A model generated the notes under the pieces. It was not told the DNA's origin. It made no database searches and saw only the letters and a list, made by a program, of their open reading frames with translations. A stretch of 64,000 bases of DNA from NCBI GenBank assembly GCA_013400975.1, contig WBMZ01000355.1, positions 1-64,000 on the forward strand, read 5' to 3'. Shown in pieces: positions 52,501 through 64,000 of the stretch (within the stretch, counting starts at the first letter, position 1; each line of letters begins with the position of its first letter). Source of the stretch: Atrichornis clamosus. Lineage: Eukaryota; Chordata; Aves; Passeriformes; Menuridae. Made by a program: the position numbers and the translations under genes.

Positions 52501-54220
52501 AAAAAGATCTGTAGCACAAGAAAGCACAATATCTCTGAAAATTAAACCTTATTTAAAAAAACATTTCCCAAATGATGGAAAAGAACAGATACTTTAATTT
52601 TTCCCTTTAAAAAATTTCATTCTATTCTGTTTAATGATAGTAGTTATTGTTCTCAATATAACTGAGAATATTATTTACTGACAAGGCAAAGCAAATAAAA
52701 TTAAGTGTCTTGATCAACTGAAGAGAATTAGTCAGCAGCACAACTGCAAATAAAGCCCAGGAGCTCTAACCTGAAGTATCCCATCTTAACCTGAAAGGCT
52801 TCTGTAACTTTACATAATTAAACACTTGAACGTAGAGATTTTATGCCTTTACAGGTTAAGATTCTCCTGCAAGCATTTCTCTGAGTTTTTAAAAGTTGCA
52901 TCTTCCTAACAATTTTAATTAATAGTGTCCAAAATAGAAGACTCCTCATTAAAAAAATGAAGGCACATAAGTGAGTTTACAGGATTGTTTGTGCTTATTA
53001 GGGTCAGAGATTCATGCACACAAAATAACACGAGAGCTGAGACTGAAAGGCAGTCTCATTTTTCTTTCATTAACTCTAACAGTTATATGACTGGATCATT
53101 TACTTGAAGAGAATACTTGAGTCAGGATTAAACAGAAATTATAGGAAACTGTTCCAGTTAAGACTTTTTAATTTGTTAATTGAAAGTGATAAAGAAAATC
53201 TACAATTAACTTCTATCATTTTCAAAAGATCCTTAAATAATTTAAAGGCCTCAGGAGGCTGATTCACAAGCAGGGACAATCTACATTGAATGCTGCATTT
53301 AAGTTGTAGACAGTTAATCAACACAGTTTATGCTGATTTTGCGTTGCATTATAACTACAAAATATTGCAGATATGGAGCTGTGTTCAGAAGCAGTGCAAC
53401 CCTGTCAAGCACAATGAACACGTAAATGTACACGTAGCTGTATGCATCTGGGCTGCATCTTACCATCCACTGTGATGTGTCTCCCTGTCTGTGAGTCAAG
53501 GGCTCCAAGCTTATTTTTAGAAAGCTCTAGGAGTTAAAGAAGTGCTTGAATTGCTAAAGATGTTTAGGGAGTGAAGGCTATAGCACTTACATAGCTGATC
53601 CTCACTGAAATCAACAGCAACAAGATGTTTCAATTCCCATCAGTATGATAATCAGCACCCAAGCCAGACTTTTTGATGGCCCGTTTAATCTCTTAAATTG
53701 GTTAGGGGTTGCTGTGTGCTCTGTGGCTCTGAATGCCTAAATTTGTGTATAGGTATGCCTTAAAAATCATTTCTCAAAACAAAAAGCTACAGTATTCACT
53801 TTTTAAAATGCCATCTTATTTTAAGGAGCTATTTCACTGAGAATTATTTTAGCCAGGCATCTTACATTTTCAAAACATACTTTGTGACTATAAGATTAAT
53901 TTGTTACCATTCACACTGAAGAAGCTGAACATCAATGTTAGCTATTTTTATGTTCAAAAAACCACAGAAATAATTTTGAACTTATTCCCCTCCATTGTCT
54001 TTAAGCAATGTCTTTTAATAGTAGTACTTCCTTATATATAAGCTTGCTCTCTCTGGTTGAATTGTGTAAAATGCAGATCAGTCCAGATGCTGATCCGAAG
54101 GTGTGCTGAAATAAGAAGTACAAATCTCCTTCAATTTTGATTTTAACTACTTGAGTATTTACTTTCGTTTGCCCCAAATAGACTATTTTCCCATTTTGTA
54201 ATTAGTATTTTGAAATGTCT

Positions 54221-54251
54221 AAAAAAGAAAAAAAAAAAAGAAAAAAAAAGG
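54221..54251. repeat. A-rich/purine tract
   Basis: 31 consecutive purines, runs of A separated by single G. Low complexity; no adjoining retroelement recognised. Confidence 0.9.
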
Positions 54252-55693
54252 CAAATGAATAGAACTAAACAGTAGGAATTTTAAATTCAAGAAAGATGGT
54301 TGTGTTTATGTGGGGCAAATTGAGGACTCAATTTCTTAATATCATTGCTTTTTACTGCTTGTTTGATAGGTCCCATTTTCAGGTTGCCAGGCATTTCAAA
54401 AAACACAAAATATGGCTAGATGTGTTTTGGGAGATATAATTCCTATATTAAACACATGGGATTGAAAGGAGGACGATGAGTACTCCTGTACTCCTGTACA
54501 ATGTGAATTTCAATAAAGATGGCAAGAGCCTCCCTGGAAGGCAGCCACACACAAGTACAGTTATATGCATCATTTTGACAATAAGCTCGCTCCCAGCAGG
54601 TTACTGTGAAGAAAAAGGCTGTGCAGACATTAATAATGAGAAAGTGAGTACCAGAGAGACTCACCATTCACACCTTTGAGTGCAGTTACCTTAACTTCCT
54701 TCCAGGGTCAGTGAAAAGCGATCAGCATCTCATCAGTGTTCCCTTCACGGCCTGTGCAGGGATCTCAGGGATCCCGAAAATTAAGTGGGAGGACCACAAG
54801 CAGCAGTGCTTGGGGTTGCAGACATACACCAGTCTGGGTGCAGAGACCACGGAGTGTAGTGACTCTTCTGTGCCTACGCGGAGGCTGTGGGCATTCAGCC
54901 ACACACTGGAAGTAGCATCACACATCATCAAGATTTTGGACTTTACAGTCTCTGTACCCATATGCTCTGCATCCATTTTGGCACACTTTTAGTCCTCTGG
55001 CTCTTAAGAGTTACACAAGGCTCAGTTACCCTTGAATACCTATGCAAATGGCATGCTGTTTACTCCAAAAGACTCTGCTCTAGAGCCTTGTGCCAATGTT
55101 ATCTTCGCTCCCTAATCCCCATCAATAAGAAAGTGGTTCCAAAAACTGCTGTCATTAATCTGATTCATCAAATACCTTGAAATAAATTTTATGTAAGTAA
55201 ATAATAACACAAATCACTGTTAGTAAAGGATGCTGTTTTTTTCAGACAGGACTAGTTTTCAAAAAGCTCTGTAAGGTTATTTTATAACATATTTTAGAGA
55301 CTTGGAAACAAAGCACAAAATCATTAACTACCTGGCTAATACTGCAGATGATAGTGTCAGTCAGAACTGGGGTTTGCTTCAAGAAACTAATACTGATTCA
55401 AAAAGCAAGCCAGATACACTCAATACAGCTACCTAACAACCATGAGGAGGATCTGCCAGTTTACAAAAGCTAGACTAAACATGCACAAAATTTGTATTTT
55501 CTTGGGAGGAGTCACGTTCCCAAGCTTTCCTCTCATGACTACAAAGTAAGAAATCCAACCATTAGTTCCTTCCCTACACATCCTCAAAAAAACCCCAAAA
55601 ACAATGCAATGACATGATCAGAGACTTATAAAAAAAGCAAATACCTACAGAGTAAAAGAAAATAAATTTTAAAAGCCAACAATTTCAGGTCAA

Positions 55694-55801
55694 TCCTTTA
55701 CCAAAAACTACGCTGGGAACTAGAATGCCAGAAAGATTTCAGTGAAGCCCTTTACCAAAAACTATGCTGGCAACTAGAGTGCCAGAGAGATTTCAGTGAA
55801 G
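55694..55801. repeat. 54-bp tandem duplication, two copies
   Basis: Copies at 55694-55747 and 55748-55801 are aligned end to end without gaps, with 5 differences by eye, so they are about 91% identical. Both end in GATTTCAGTGAAG. The repeat is intronic and not part of a recognised family. The divergence suggests an old local duplication, not an assembly error. Confidence 0.93.
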
Positions 55802-56787
55802 ACAAGAAAGTTAGTTCTAAGCAAAACCAAAGCCTTTTAAAAGTGTCTTTGTAGAGGTGAATGCAACGAAGTTCTCAGTGCAAAGCCTGGGAACATAACA
55901 TTTTGTGTTACACAGTGCCGAAACCATGTCTCATGTTTGTAGAAAGAGTGTTACATCCATGAGCTGTGATTTCCTTTTGCTGACAAAAATCTTCTAATTG
56001 TAGGTATAATTATCAATAATGACAGGGGCTAGAGCATGAATACTCTGCACTCACTCCCACATGGTGCTCCTAAAGGAAAACTTAATACTCCAAAATTCTG
56101 TCTCTACTTCTGCCCTCAATGGTACAGATTTTCAGCTGTTGCACATTGACATAGCCCTCTTAATATCAATTCATATGAACTGATAATTCAATCAAAAAAC
56201 TAATTACAGTTATCCTAAAATGGGAGTACATTGCTCTAGATCTCCAAATCTCCCAGGAGTTGACAGGCCACCATAAAAGTAAGGGTTATAAACTTGAATT
56301 TATTATAGACAAATAAAGCTTTGGCCTGTGAATTCTCTGCCTATTAAGTTAATGAGCCTTGACAAAACAATCATCTGAGGAGCAGCTGACAAATTATCTG
56401 GAGCAGCAATTTGAAAGGCATTGGCTGGTTTACAAACATTTCAGTTGGGAGAACATGGCATCATGTTCCTCTTCCTTTGGAAGAGTCATTTGTCAAACTA
56501 AATTTCTTGCAGATCAACAGCAGATTCCCAATATTGGAGCACTGAGTTACAACAATGACTGCAGTTACCAAAACAAGTATATAATCCCTGTCCCTTCTTC
56601 CCAAACCAGAGGCTGACAAATGCTGAGAAAGAAGTCTTTCTAGGAAGTCTGCAGGAAGACAGCGAGACATCTTTTTATTTTTGACTGGAGTTCATTGAAG
56701 TGTTTAATGGGGAGGAAGAGAGCTTTGAGAAACTCAGGAGAGTAAAGGGAGACCTTTCAAAACACCTGGTCAGTATTTGGAAGGTTG

Positions 56788-56802
56788 TTTTTTTTTTTTT
56801 TT
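56788..56802. repeat. Poly-T tract
   Basis: Fifteen consecutive T on the plus strand, poly-A in the DLG2 transcript. No adjoining retroposed sequence is recognised. Confidence 0.9.
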
Positions 56803-59307
56803 AGTATAACTTCCAATAGAGATAGTGGTATCAGAGCTGTGGATTTAAAACAAAGTCTTCTGGACATTTGGATTAATTCTTCAAAATATTCAACACTATA
56901 ACGTAATGAAACACATTGCCGGTGTGAAATTTAGGACTGCATATATTGAACACTTTTGCAAGAACAGCCACTTGGATTAGGGTTAAAATGATATCAGCAC
57001 TTTTCAAAATCTGTTCTCCGACTGTGAATACTGAGTCCATTTGGAAATTGAATCATGGTATGTTGTAAAGCTGTCACTTTCTTCACCAAAGGCATTTGGT
57101 GAAATATTATTTCAAATGTCTTCCTCTATGCTCAACTATTCAGAGTCCTGTGGAAAAGATGACAGTACTGAGAACATAGAAAACTGTCATGTTTTCCATC
57201 TGAATGTTGTTTCACAGTGTGAAGGAAGTGCAAATTATAGTAATCAGTTGTCTCTGCAATAGCATGTAGCAGAGCATAGTGAAGAGCATTTAACCATAAG
57301 TTGTGTATTTTCTCATATTTTGTGTTCTTTTTGCAGTTATTGTTGGACTGTTGGTTTAAACAAACTGATTAAGTATACAGGGACTAGAGCTTAATATTAC
57401 ATCAAAGTAGAATGAAGATAAATGAAACCTTTTTCTTAAAGAAAATTGTTAACTGACACTCAGTAGAACAATACCCAGCTTTTAAAATCCTGATGTCAGG
57501 GTGTCAAATATCCATGATGACCAAGTATCCAACTAATCAACAATAAAGCAAAAGAATGTACAGAATTGTACCTGAAGGTGGCAAAATGGCCTAGTTCTAT
57601 GAGTTCTCCAGGGCTCCATTGATTCAATAATCAATTACACCTAAGCATGTGGTTGCAGGAAGCAGCCCTTACATATTAATCTTTTTCCCCCAACTCCTCT
57701 CCATAGTAGTGACAGTCATGTCTATAGAGATAAACAATTTAGCAATTACCACTTTCTGCGGTTAGCAAGGCACACCACTCCATGGCACCCAAATCCTCTA
57801 GAACCTACTTGTTCAACCTTCTAGTTCAAACTGAAACCTTCCTTTGTAAGGGGACCATTATAAGGTTCTTTCATAACAAACTTCCATTGTCTTATTCTAA
57901 AACCTCAGAAGCACTATCATGCACAGATAAATTATTCAGATCTACACTGTACCTTAAAGACCTGGAGCAATTTTACTACTTTTGGGCCAGTTATTTCATT
58001 TAAGGTAACATTTGCAGAGAAATTAAAATATTTTGGGTAGATCTGTTAGTACTTGACACCCTTGTGCAGATATTTACACCTTTATAAAACATGGTACTAA
58101 CCAATGTGTTTCACCCAAACTTGCACTGGGCTGAACAGCTTGACTGATCACTTTGATCAGTGATTAAGCATCTTTATACAAATTCTAGAAGACACACTAA
58201 TTAATTTATTATTGTCTAATAAACTGACAACTTCTGCATGGTCTTACCACATCTGTAACATTGTTCACTTGTATTTGTCTTCTTGCTTTTTTAATGGAAC
58301 TTTCTACTTCATAGCATTGCAATGCCTTTCACAGCTGTCTTCTTAATCCCTGGGGTTTCTTTCCTTTTAGTGCATCTTACATTAATTTACCATCTTACTT
58401 TCCACTTACACATTTCTGCTCTTCTCTTCCCACATTACTCCTTGCTTTGAAAAATGTTTTCTGTAGAAAATGTCTATGATCAAAGCTTCAAACACAATTA
58501 TTTTTCTTCTACTCTAGAATATAAAGGATAGGTTTTTTCCTATCAAATGAAGCACTCTTGAAAAATTGTGCCTAACTCTCTATCTCCCAAATATTTTTTG
58601 CACTATGATTTACTACTATCCTTGCAGTCTATAGAAGATTAGCTGGGTTATACTAGCATACAGTTTTGGATAGTCTGCTTTTCTTTATTAAATATTTATC
58701 AGGAAGCAATCATTGGCAATATTTTATAGAAAGAACTTCAATTATTTCAGTTATGGAAATGTTCCTCATTTTACATTTTACTGTCTTCCCAGAGCTAGCC
58801 TAGAGAATGCTAAATTTTAGATGCATTCCTAACTGTGACTTGGTGAGGGAGGTGATTATTTTTTGCTCTGTTTCTTCTGAATGGCTTAGGCAGCTGCCCT
58901 ATAAACCCAAAGATGCTCAGTGAACTAAGTATGCACAACAAAGGAATAAAGTGGCTGAATCAAAATAAATTGCTATAGCTTTCAGTGAAGTCTAGGTCAC
59001 TGTCCATACTCACAGAGAAACAAACACTGAATTCAGTTGCAAAATGTGGTACATATTATGTAACCTATTTTAGAGCACCATTCCAATGGATCAAAACATT
59101 GCCTGTCTTCATCACTGGATTTTGGATGATCAAAATTATATACTAAGGTAGCATATATCTTCCAGTGGTGCAGATGTGAAAGCATGGTTAAAAACAAGCA
59201 CAAGCTCTAGAAAAAGAAGATCTATGGTGAAGATGCAAACTATGAGATAAATCCAGTGATGTTCATGCACTCTAACAAAGGAGGTGAGGAAGAAGCGCAT
59301 GCAGTAC

Positions 59308-59463
59308 CTGGTGATCTCAGAGTCAGGGAGCAGGCCTACGTGGTAGTGGGGATAGGGAGCTGTAAGAAGGAAGCTTTTGTCACACTCGACAGGGGAATAG
59401 TGCCTAGGAGAAGGTGGTTTATCACACAGTTTGTTCACAGTGCTGTAAACAGGTTCAGGAGGC
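59308..59463 (-). CDS. DLG2: DLG2 coding exon: PDZ2-PDZ3 linker (exon A)
   Basis: The minus strand reads a 156-nt exon between an AG acceptor, preceded by a pyrimidine-rich tract, and a GT donor (gtactg). Frame: the first base completes a split codon, 51 whole codons follow, and the last two bases (AG) open a codon finished in the next exon. The peptide begins PPEPVYSTVNKLCDKPPSPR and ends LLPDSEIT, matching the proline/serine-rich linker between PDZ2 and PDZ3 of PSD-93 as I remember it. No folded domain is expected. It carries several tyrosines and SP sites; Fyn phosphorylation of PSD-93 on a tyrosine is reported and may fall in this linker, but the position needs checking. The methionine-initiated frame running through it starts in intron, so it is not a real start. 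The donor departs from GTRAGT, which may matter for the downstream optional exon. Identity is very secure. Confidence 0.95.
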
Positions 59464-62400
59464 CTGGTGATACAGAGACAAGAGTAAAAGATCAGGTGCA
59501 TATTAGTTGCTGAGAATACAGAGAAAACATAGCAATCATTTTAAAAGCATGCATAGCAAATCTGTCAAGACCTTTTCAGTAGGACTTCTCCAACAAGTAA
59601 AGTGTGCTGATAAAGGAATCGTTAGAGTTTGATAACAGTAGTACGGCATTCAAGTAGCTGCATATAAAGATATAAACAACACAAGTGGGACATAAAACTG
59701 CTCTATGGGAAGTGTGGCACTGAAAGGGAGTATCTTATCTCTGAAGCTGAGAAAGTGAGGAATTTCTACACACACTTTATTTTTTTTTAAAATCTAACAA
59801 CATTACTTCCACACAGATTTCTGTGATCTTAATTTTGAGTACGGCATAGCAGAAAACGTGTTTATTACCTGAAAATAAGCAATTTTTACCCATTAATTTA
59901 TAATATAGATGAAGTACATATTACTTGCTAATACAACATACTCCTGTCCCAGTGATCAGGGACTTTGCAAGTAGAGCTGTTGTCAAATTGAGCCATATCC
60001 TATAATAACTGATGGTAACAAACTGTGTGAGCAATTCATCTCATTGGCAGGCAATTTGTTGCGTTTCAAGAGTTCTTTGCACTCTGTCCAGATTCAGCCT
60101 TCAAAATCTGATTATGCAGACCATGTCTGAAACAGTTAAACTCATTGTCAAGGCTACTGCAATCACACTGGTACAAGTTGCAAACAGCAGCCTGTGAAGT
60201 TAGATACAAGGAGTAAGACCTTAAAACTAAAATTTCTGTCCTGCTGCCTAGAGCCACCTGTCTGGGAGAGACAATACTTACCACAGCCCTCCCAGGAGCT
60301 GTCTGGGAGAGAGAAGAAGGGAATGCAGCCTTTAGTAGCGACCAGACAGGGATCCACAGGAGATAACCAGCGAGCAGTTTACAAAAAACCTCACACCACA
60401 TACATAGCACATCTCCCACCACGAAAGTTCTCTGCTTTGGCCCCAGCAGACACCTCTGAACCCACTGGCAGAGTGAAACTTGACTCATTGTTCCCTGACA
60501 TTTCTGCTCTAAAGAGTGCCAAGGGTCAATTGCTATCATATCCTCGCTTCTGCCAGGAGATCCAGGGTATGCCACTGTCTTTAATCACTGTAATACAATA
60601 TTAGCTAGATGGAAATCTTATTTCAGAAGCCTGAAAATATCAAGAGGCCAAGAAGTTAATGAACTTTTTTTGTTCTTCTGGCTGCACTATGCCTCACATG
60701 GGTGTGGGTTTTGCCGTGACTTTCACAGGTACCAGAATTTATTACAGTCGTGGATGTGCTGGCAGATACAGAGAACCTAATTTCCTTTGTTAGCTTCTGG
60801 TTTTGTCCTTTGGGGAAAAAGGAGTAGCTGCTTTACTTAAAAATTGTTCTCACTCAATGCTAATAACATTATTCATAGCAATCTGACACATGATTTGAGA
60901 ACTCTCTGTGCCTGACTTTCCCAGGGAAAACTTTACAGTTAAAAAATGGCAATTTAAGATTACCAAATAGCAAAATAGCAAAGCTGTCACTCATTTGGTT
61001 ATAAAGCATTCTGTCAAGTACTTAGTAAAATCCCTTTAAAAACATTTAAAGTAGCAATCATTTTATATCAGTATATTTCACACTTATTTCAGAGGGCTGG
61101 ATTTAATAATTTATTTACTAAATCAATTGTTGCTTTCAATTAAAAAAAAAAATCCAGAGAAAAAAAATTCTATTTCACTTTTGTCCAATACTGCCTTTTA
61201 TTCCCTCAGAAACCACTTTTGCCTTTAGGCAATAGATGAAAGAACAAGTACAAATATCAAATATAAATGATACCTACTAGGAAAATGGAAGAAATATGGC
61301 CCCAGTGCAGAAAGATGAATAAAAACTGTAGATTTCACCATGGCTTAAAACACTAACCAGTCCATAAAAAACTTGTTAGAGTCCTATATTCAAGTTAATT
61401 GTCTTCTCCGAGTCATAGACAACATGGGCGTGTTGCTACCCCTTGGATATATTGTGAATGCTCAAACTACACTGAGTCATCAGTCAGTGACCACCCAACC
61501 TTGTGCTGAGACACAAATCATGCCACAGAGGTGGGTAGGTATGAGGGATTTTTTTGTTAATTGACAGTTACAAGCTGCTTCCAATAGCAAAATTAAGTTA
61601 AACACTCAACATCTACCTGGATACTGAAACCAAATTAGTCCTACAAATATAAACAGAGTCCTAACAAGTTGTCTTAAGAAGCCCAGCAAATTTTCAAACA
61701 TTTAGCAAACGCTTTAAAACATTTTTGAAACATTTTTCACTCCATTTAGTCTTGCTGGGTGGTAAGATAACAGGAAACTGGAACAAGTAATTGCTCTGAG
61801 TATAAAGTCCTCTATTCATTGGTATTATATAAGTGATATTGTGACCTAGTCAAAAACATGCCCTCTGAATTTGACCTGCAGAAAGAGGTCTTAAGGTTAA
61901 GACAATAAATTCATATTTTCTATCATTGTAAAACTTGGAAAACTTGGACTCCTTGGTTAGAATAGGATTCAGAGTATTACCTAATTCCAGTTCTGAGTGC
62001 ATTTCTTGTGAGGCCTAGGAAATAGTCTGAGATCACCATAGCCACCTAATTCCCCTTAAGATGTCACTCTCTTGAAAGTCATTGAGATCATGGACTGCAC
62101 TGGTCCTTTAGATGCCTTTGTACTATACAGATGCACAGGCTAACAACTGCCAGCTGCATAGCTCGGCTCTGATTGCTTATTTTATTGGCACAGAAAAGCA
62201 AGAATTTGAAAAAAAAAGAAATATATGTGTCCAGTGTCCAGCTCAGATCAGTATAAACTTGTTTTGTCTCTCAATTTATTCTAGTAAATATGAATTAAGT
62301 AGTGTAAAAATATCTGAAAGTTGGGATAAAAAATATAAAGTAAAAGAATGATAAAACATATGGGGCAGATCACTGCCCTGCTTATACAAACTGTATTCCA

Positions 62401-64000
62401 TGTAGGCCACTAATCACTAAAAGTAATATGAGATACTTGCTGCAACAGCCTGTCTTCAGATATCCTCCTGATTCTTCACCTTCTCTGTGGCAAACTAGTA
62501 CCTAATTACAATAGTACCTGCCTACTCTGGAAGGAAACCCCTATTTTTACAGAAGAGGATTACAGAGACCACCCAGCTTTATCAAATACTTCTTCTAATG
62601 CAGCATTTTCTCACATCATTTATATTTCTCCTCACAGAAAGAAGAAAGAACTTTCCAAAGGGATCAGCCCACCTGATAAATCCTGTCTTGCACATCTTCT
62701 CCAGTGCTATGACAGAGACAGATTGTCCTCTCTCAAAGCATGGGATAATGAGAATGCTATTTAGAAAGAGTTTCTAATGTGCCATTCTGAAAAAATACAG
62801 TCAATGTCACCTCAACTTTTCTCGCAAAAGTAATTAAGAGCCAGACTGAACATAAACATTGAGGCCTTATTTTATGATGCATTAATTCTTCAAATGAATT
62901 TAAAAACATGTAGCAGGTCATTTAGCATGCTTTAAGAAAAGTGTAAAGGCTAGATAGATATTATTTGAGGGCTGATGCACTATAGTTTATGTGCAATTGC
63001 ATCACTTTCAGGTACAACAGGTATAACTTGAGAGGCTTTATTTAAAACTGAATGCTAAGCTGTTTTTGTAACTTTTCTTATGAGGACAAACAAAGAACTA
63101 CATTATGGAATTTCTTTTGGCCATTATCTTGATTTTTGTTAATACTCATGCAAAAAGATCCCCTTAAAATGCCAAATGTGTGAATATTATTGTATACATC
63201 TTGGATAACTGTAATATCTCTTTTAAAAAGTAACTATGTAATATGGGTCTACTCTGAAAAATAACTAACTATTGTCATAACTTCTTTAGGAGATCTGCTC
63301 CCTTATTGCCTTTACACTGTTTAGTGACAAACATACATTGCCGTTCTCTGTCTTTATCCATGAGCTAAAAGCAAAGGTTTGTGATCAATGAGAGCAGCAA
63401 CTACGAGGTCTGGACGGACAGCAACAATTACGTTAGCATGAGAATCAGGCATGCAATAGTAAAGGAAAGGCAACAGAAAATGTGAGTAGTAAATATAAGT
63501 AACAGCGTAGCATGGCTTGAGCCTGCCTCAGTACATGGCTGAACTCACAGGACAGAGAATCAAGTCACTTAATGGCAAAGATAAGCTTTTAAATGGTACC
63601 ATGAACAGCAGAGAGTCATAAATTACTAGCAAAAAAAAAAATTGAAAGCTGAAATTGTTATTCAGTAGAGACATAACAGCAATGAGACACAATTCTCACA
63701 GAAAGGTAGAACTAATTGGTGGAAAAGATAACAGTAACAGTGGGAGGTAGAAAATTGATCTAACACTGGTTTATTTATTTATTTCATAACAGATTGTATG
63801 AAGAAAGCATATCTTCCATGTTGTTTGCAGTCATTATTTCTTGTTTAGATCATCATTGTGTTATTGTTTCAGACTGACTTAATTGCACAATAGAAGTTAT
63901 AAGAAAATGGCATTATTAAGAACCATTCTCTCCTCAGCATCATGCAGGGTCCTCAATTTAAATTTAACTTTTTTTTAATTGCGGAATCCTGTTTGGAAGG
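59464..64000 (-). other. DLG2: DLG2 intron upstream of exon A (partial)
   Basis: Sequence 5' of exon A in transcript order, running off the right window edge. It holds the acceptor and pyrimidine tract just above 59463 and otherwise AT-rich unique-looking sequence. A GC-richer patch at about 60.24-60.58 kb has long open frames on both strands and a 14-bp direct repeat; I do not recognise it. A short TTTA repeat lies at 63770-63784. No sequence resembling the preceding exon (the linker ending in DDDYT-like residues, as remembered for mammalian DLG2) was seen. No gene other than DLG2 is supported. Confidence 0.8.
63770..63784. repeat. TTTA microsatellite
   Basis: Three to four TTTA units in the partial upstream intron. 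Confidence 0.85.

Larger units (their letters stand above)
34604..59307 (-). other. DLG2: DLG2 intron between exon A and exon B (24.7 kb)
   Basis: GT-AG intron, with donor gtactg at the 59307 side and acceptor cag at 34604-34606. Contents: a solo-LTR-like element at 40546-41580, a 54-bp tandem duplication at 55694-55801, a 14-bp triple tandem at 49476-49517, A/T homopolymer tracts at about 37.9, 54.2 and 56.8 kb, and a TA/CA tract at 34879-34899. A segment at 35.59-36.02 kb is open on both strands but unrecognised. A GC-richer patch lies at 54.7-54.95 kb. The rest is AT-rich with no recognisable exon, RNA gene or repeat. Confidence 0.85.

Noticed and set aside
59136..59501. Methionine-initiated 121-codon frame around exon A
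   Set aside because: Only the central 52 codons are DLG2. The N- and C-terminal parts are translated intron beyond clear AG and GT splice sites.
59500..64000. Search for the preceding DLG2 exon (end of PDZ2 and first half of linker)
   Set aside because: No matching peptide or well-placed exon seen; presumed to lie upstream of the window.
1..64000. Bacterial or phage content, CRISPR arrays, operons, tRNA or rRNA genes
   Set aside because: Spliced vertebrate exons, CR1 and LTR repeats and AT-rich non-coding DNA explain the window. No regular spacer-repeat array, cloverleaf or rRNA-like sequence was noticed.

Overview
This window is vertebrate, almost certainly avian, nuclear DNA lying inside one gene: DLG2 (PSD-93 / chapsyn-110), a membrane-associated guanylate kinase scaffold of neuronal synapses. 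The gene is transcribed on the minus strand. Four coding exons can be read directly, in transcript order from high to low coordinates: 59463-59308 (linker between PDZ2 and PDZ3), 34603-34535 (a 69-nt in-frame exon, a probable cassette), 24001-23845 (first part of PDZ3) and 6144-6042 (rest of PDZ3). All four have AG acceptors and GT donors on the minus strand, and their phases fit each other. Together they occupy about 0.5 kb of 64 kb; the rest is intron. Paralogue-diagnostic residues in PDZ3 ([23 protein letters not shown]) point to DLG2 rather than DLG1, DLG3 or DLG4.

The avian call rests on the repeats. There are four fragments of CR1-type LINE 3' ends carrying the typical ATTCTRTG-like terminal octamers (7.5, 20.9, 27.3 and 29.3 kb). 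There is also a ~1.03 kb solo-LTR-like element at 40.5-41.6 kb and the tail of a related LTR at the left window edge. These LTRs look like avian endogenous-retrovirus LTRs, probably ERVL class; the family name is from memory. The sequence is AT-rich, has no dense gene content, and has no bacterial-style operons, tRNA, rRNA or CRISPR arrays.

Layout: 1-6041 downstream intron (LTR tail at 1-175); 6042-6144 PDZ3 exon 2; 6145-23844 intron of 17.7 kb (CR1 at 7.5 and 20.9 kb, A-rich and microsatellite tracts); 23845-24001 PDZ3 exon 1; 24002-34534 intron of 10.5 kb (two CR1 copies and a 48-nt pure purine tract); 34535-34603 cassette exon; 34604-59307 intron of 24.7 kb (LTR, tandem duplications); 59308-59463 linker exon; 59464-64000 part of the upstream intron. 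The flanking exons expected from the family (end of PDZ2 and linker upstream; the segment following PDZ3 downstream) were not seen and should lie outside the window.

The encoded segment is the PDZ2-PDZ3 linker plus the whole PDZ3 domain, which in this family binds C-terminal tails of postsynaptic membrane proteins. I found no undescribed multi-gene system. The most useful observation is the 69-nt exon, which is short enough to be missed by ORF-length scanning, keeps frame when skipped, and adds 23 residues with basophilic-kinase-like RxxS/T sites just before PDZ3.
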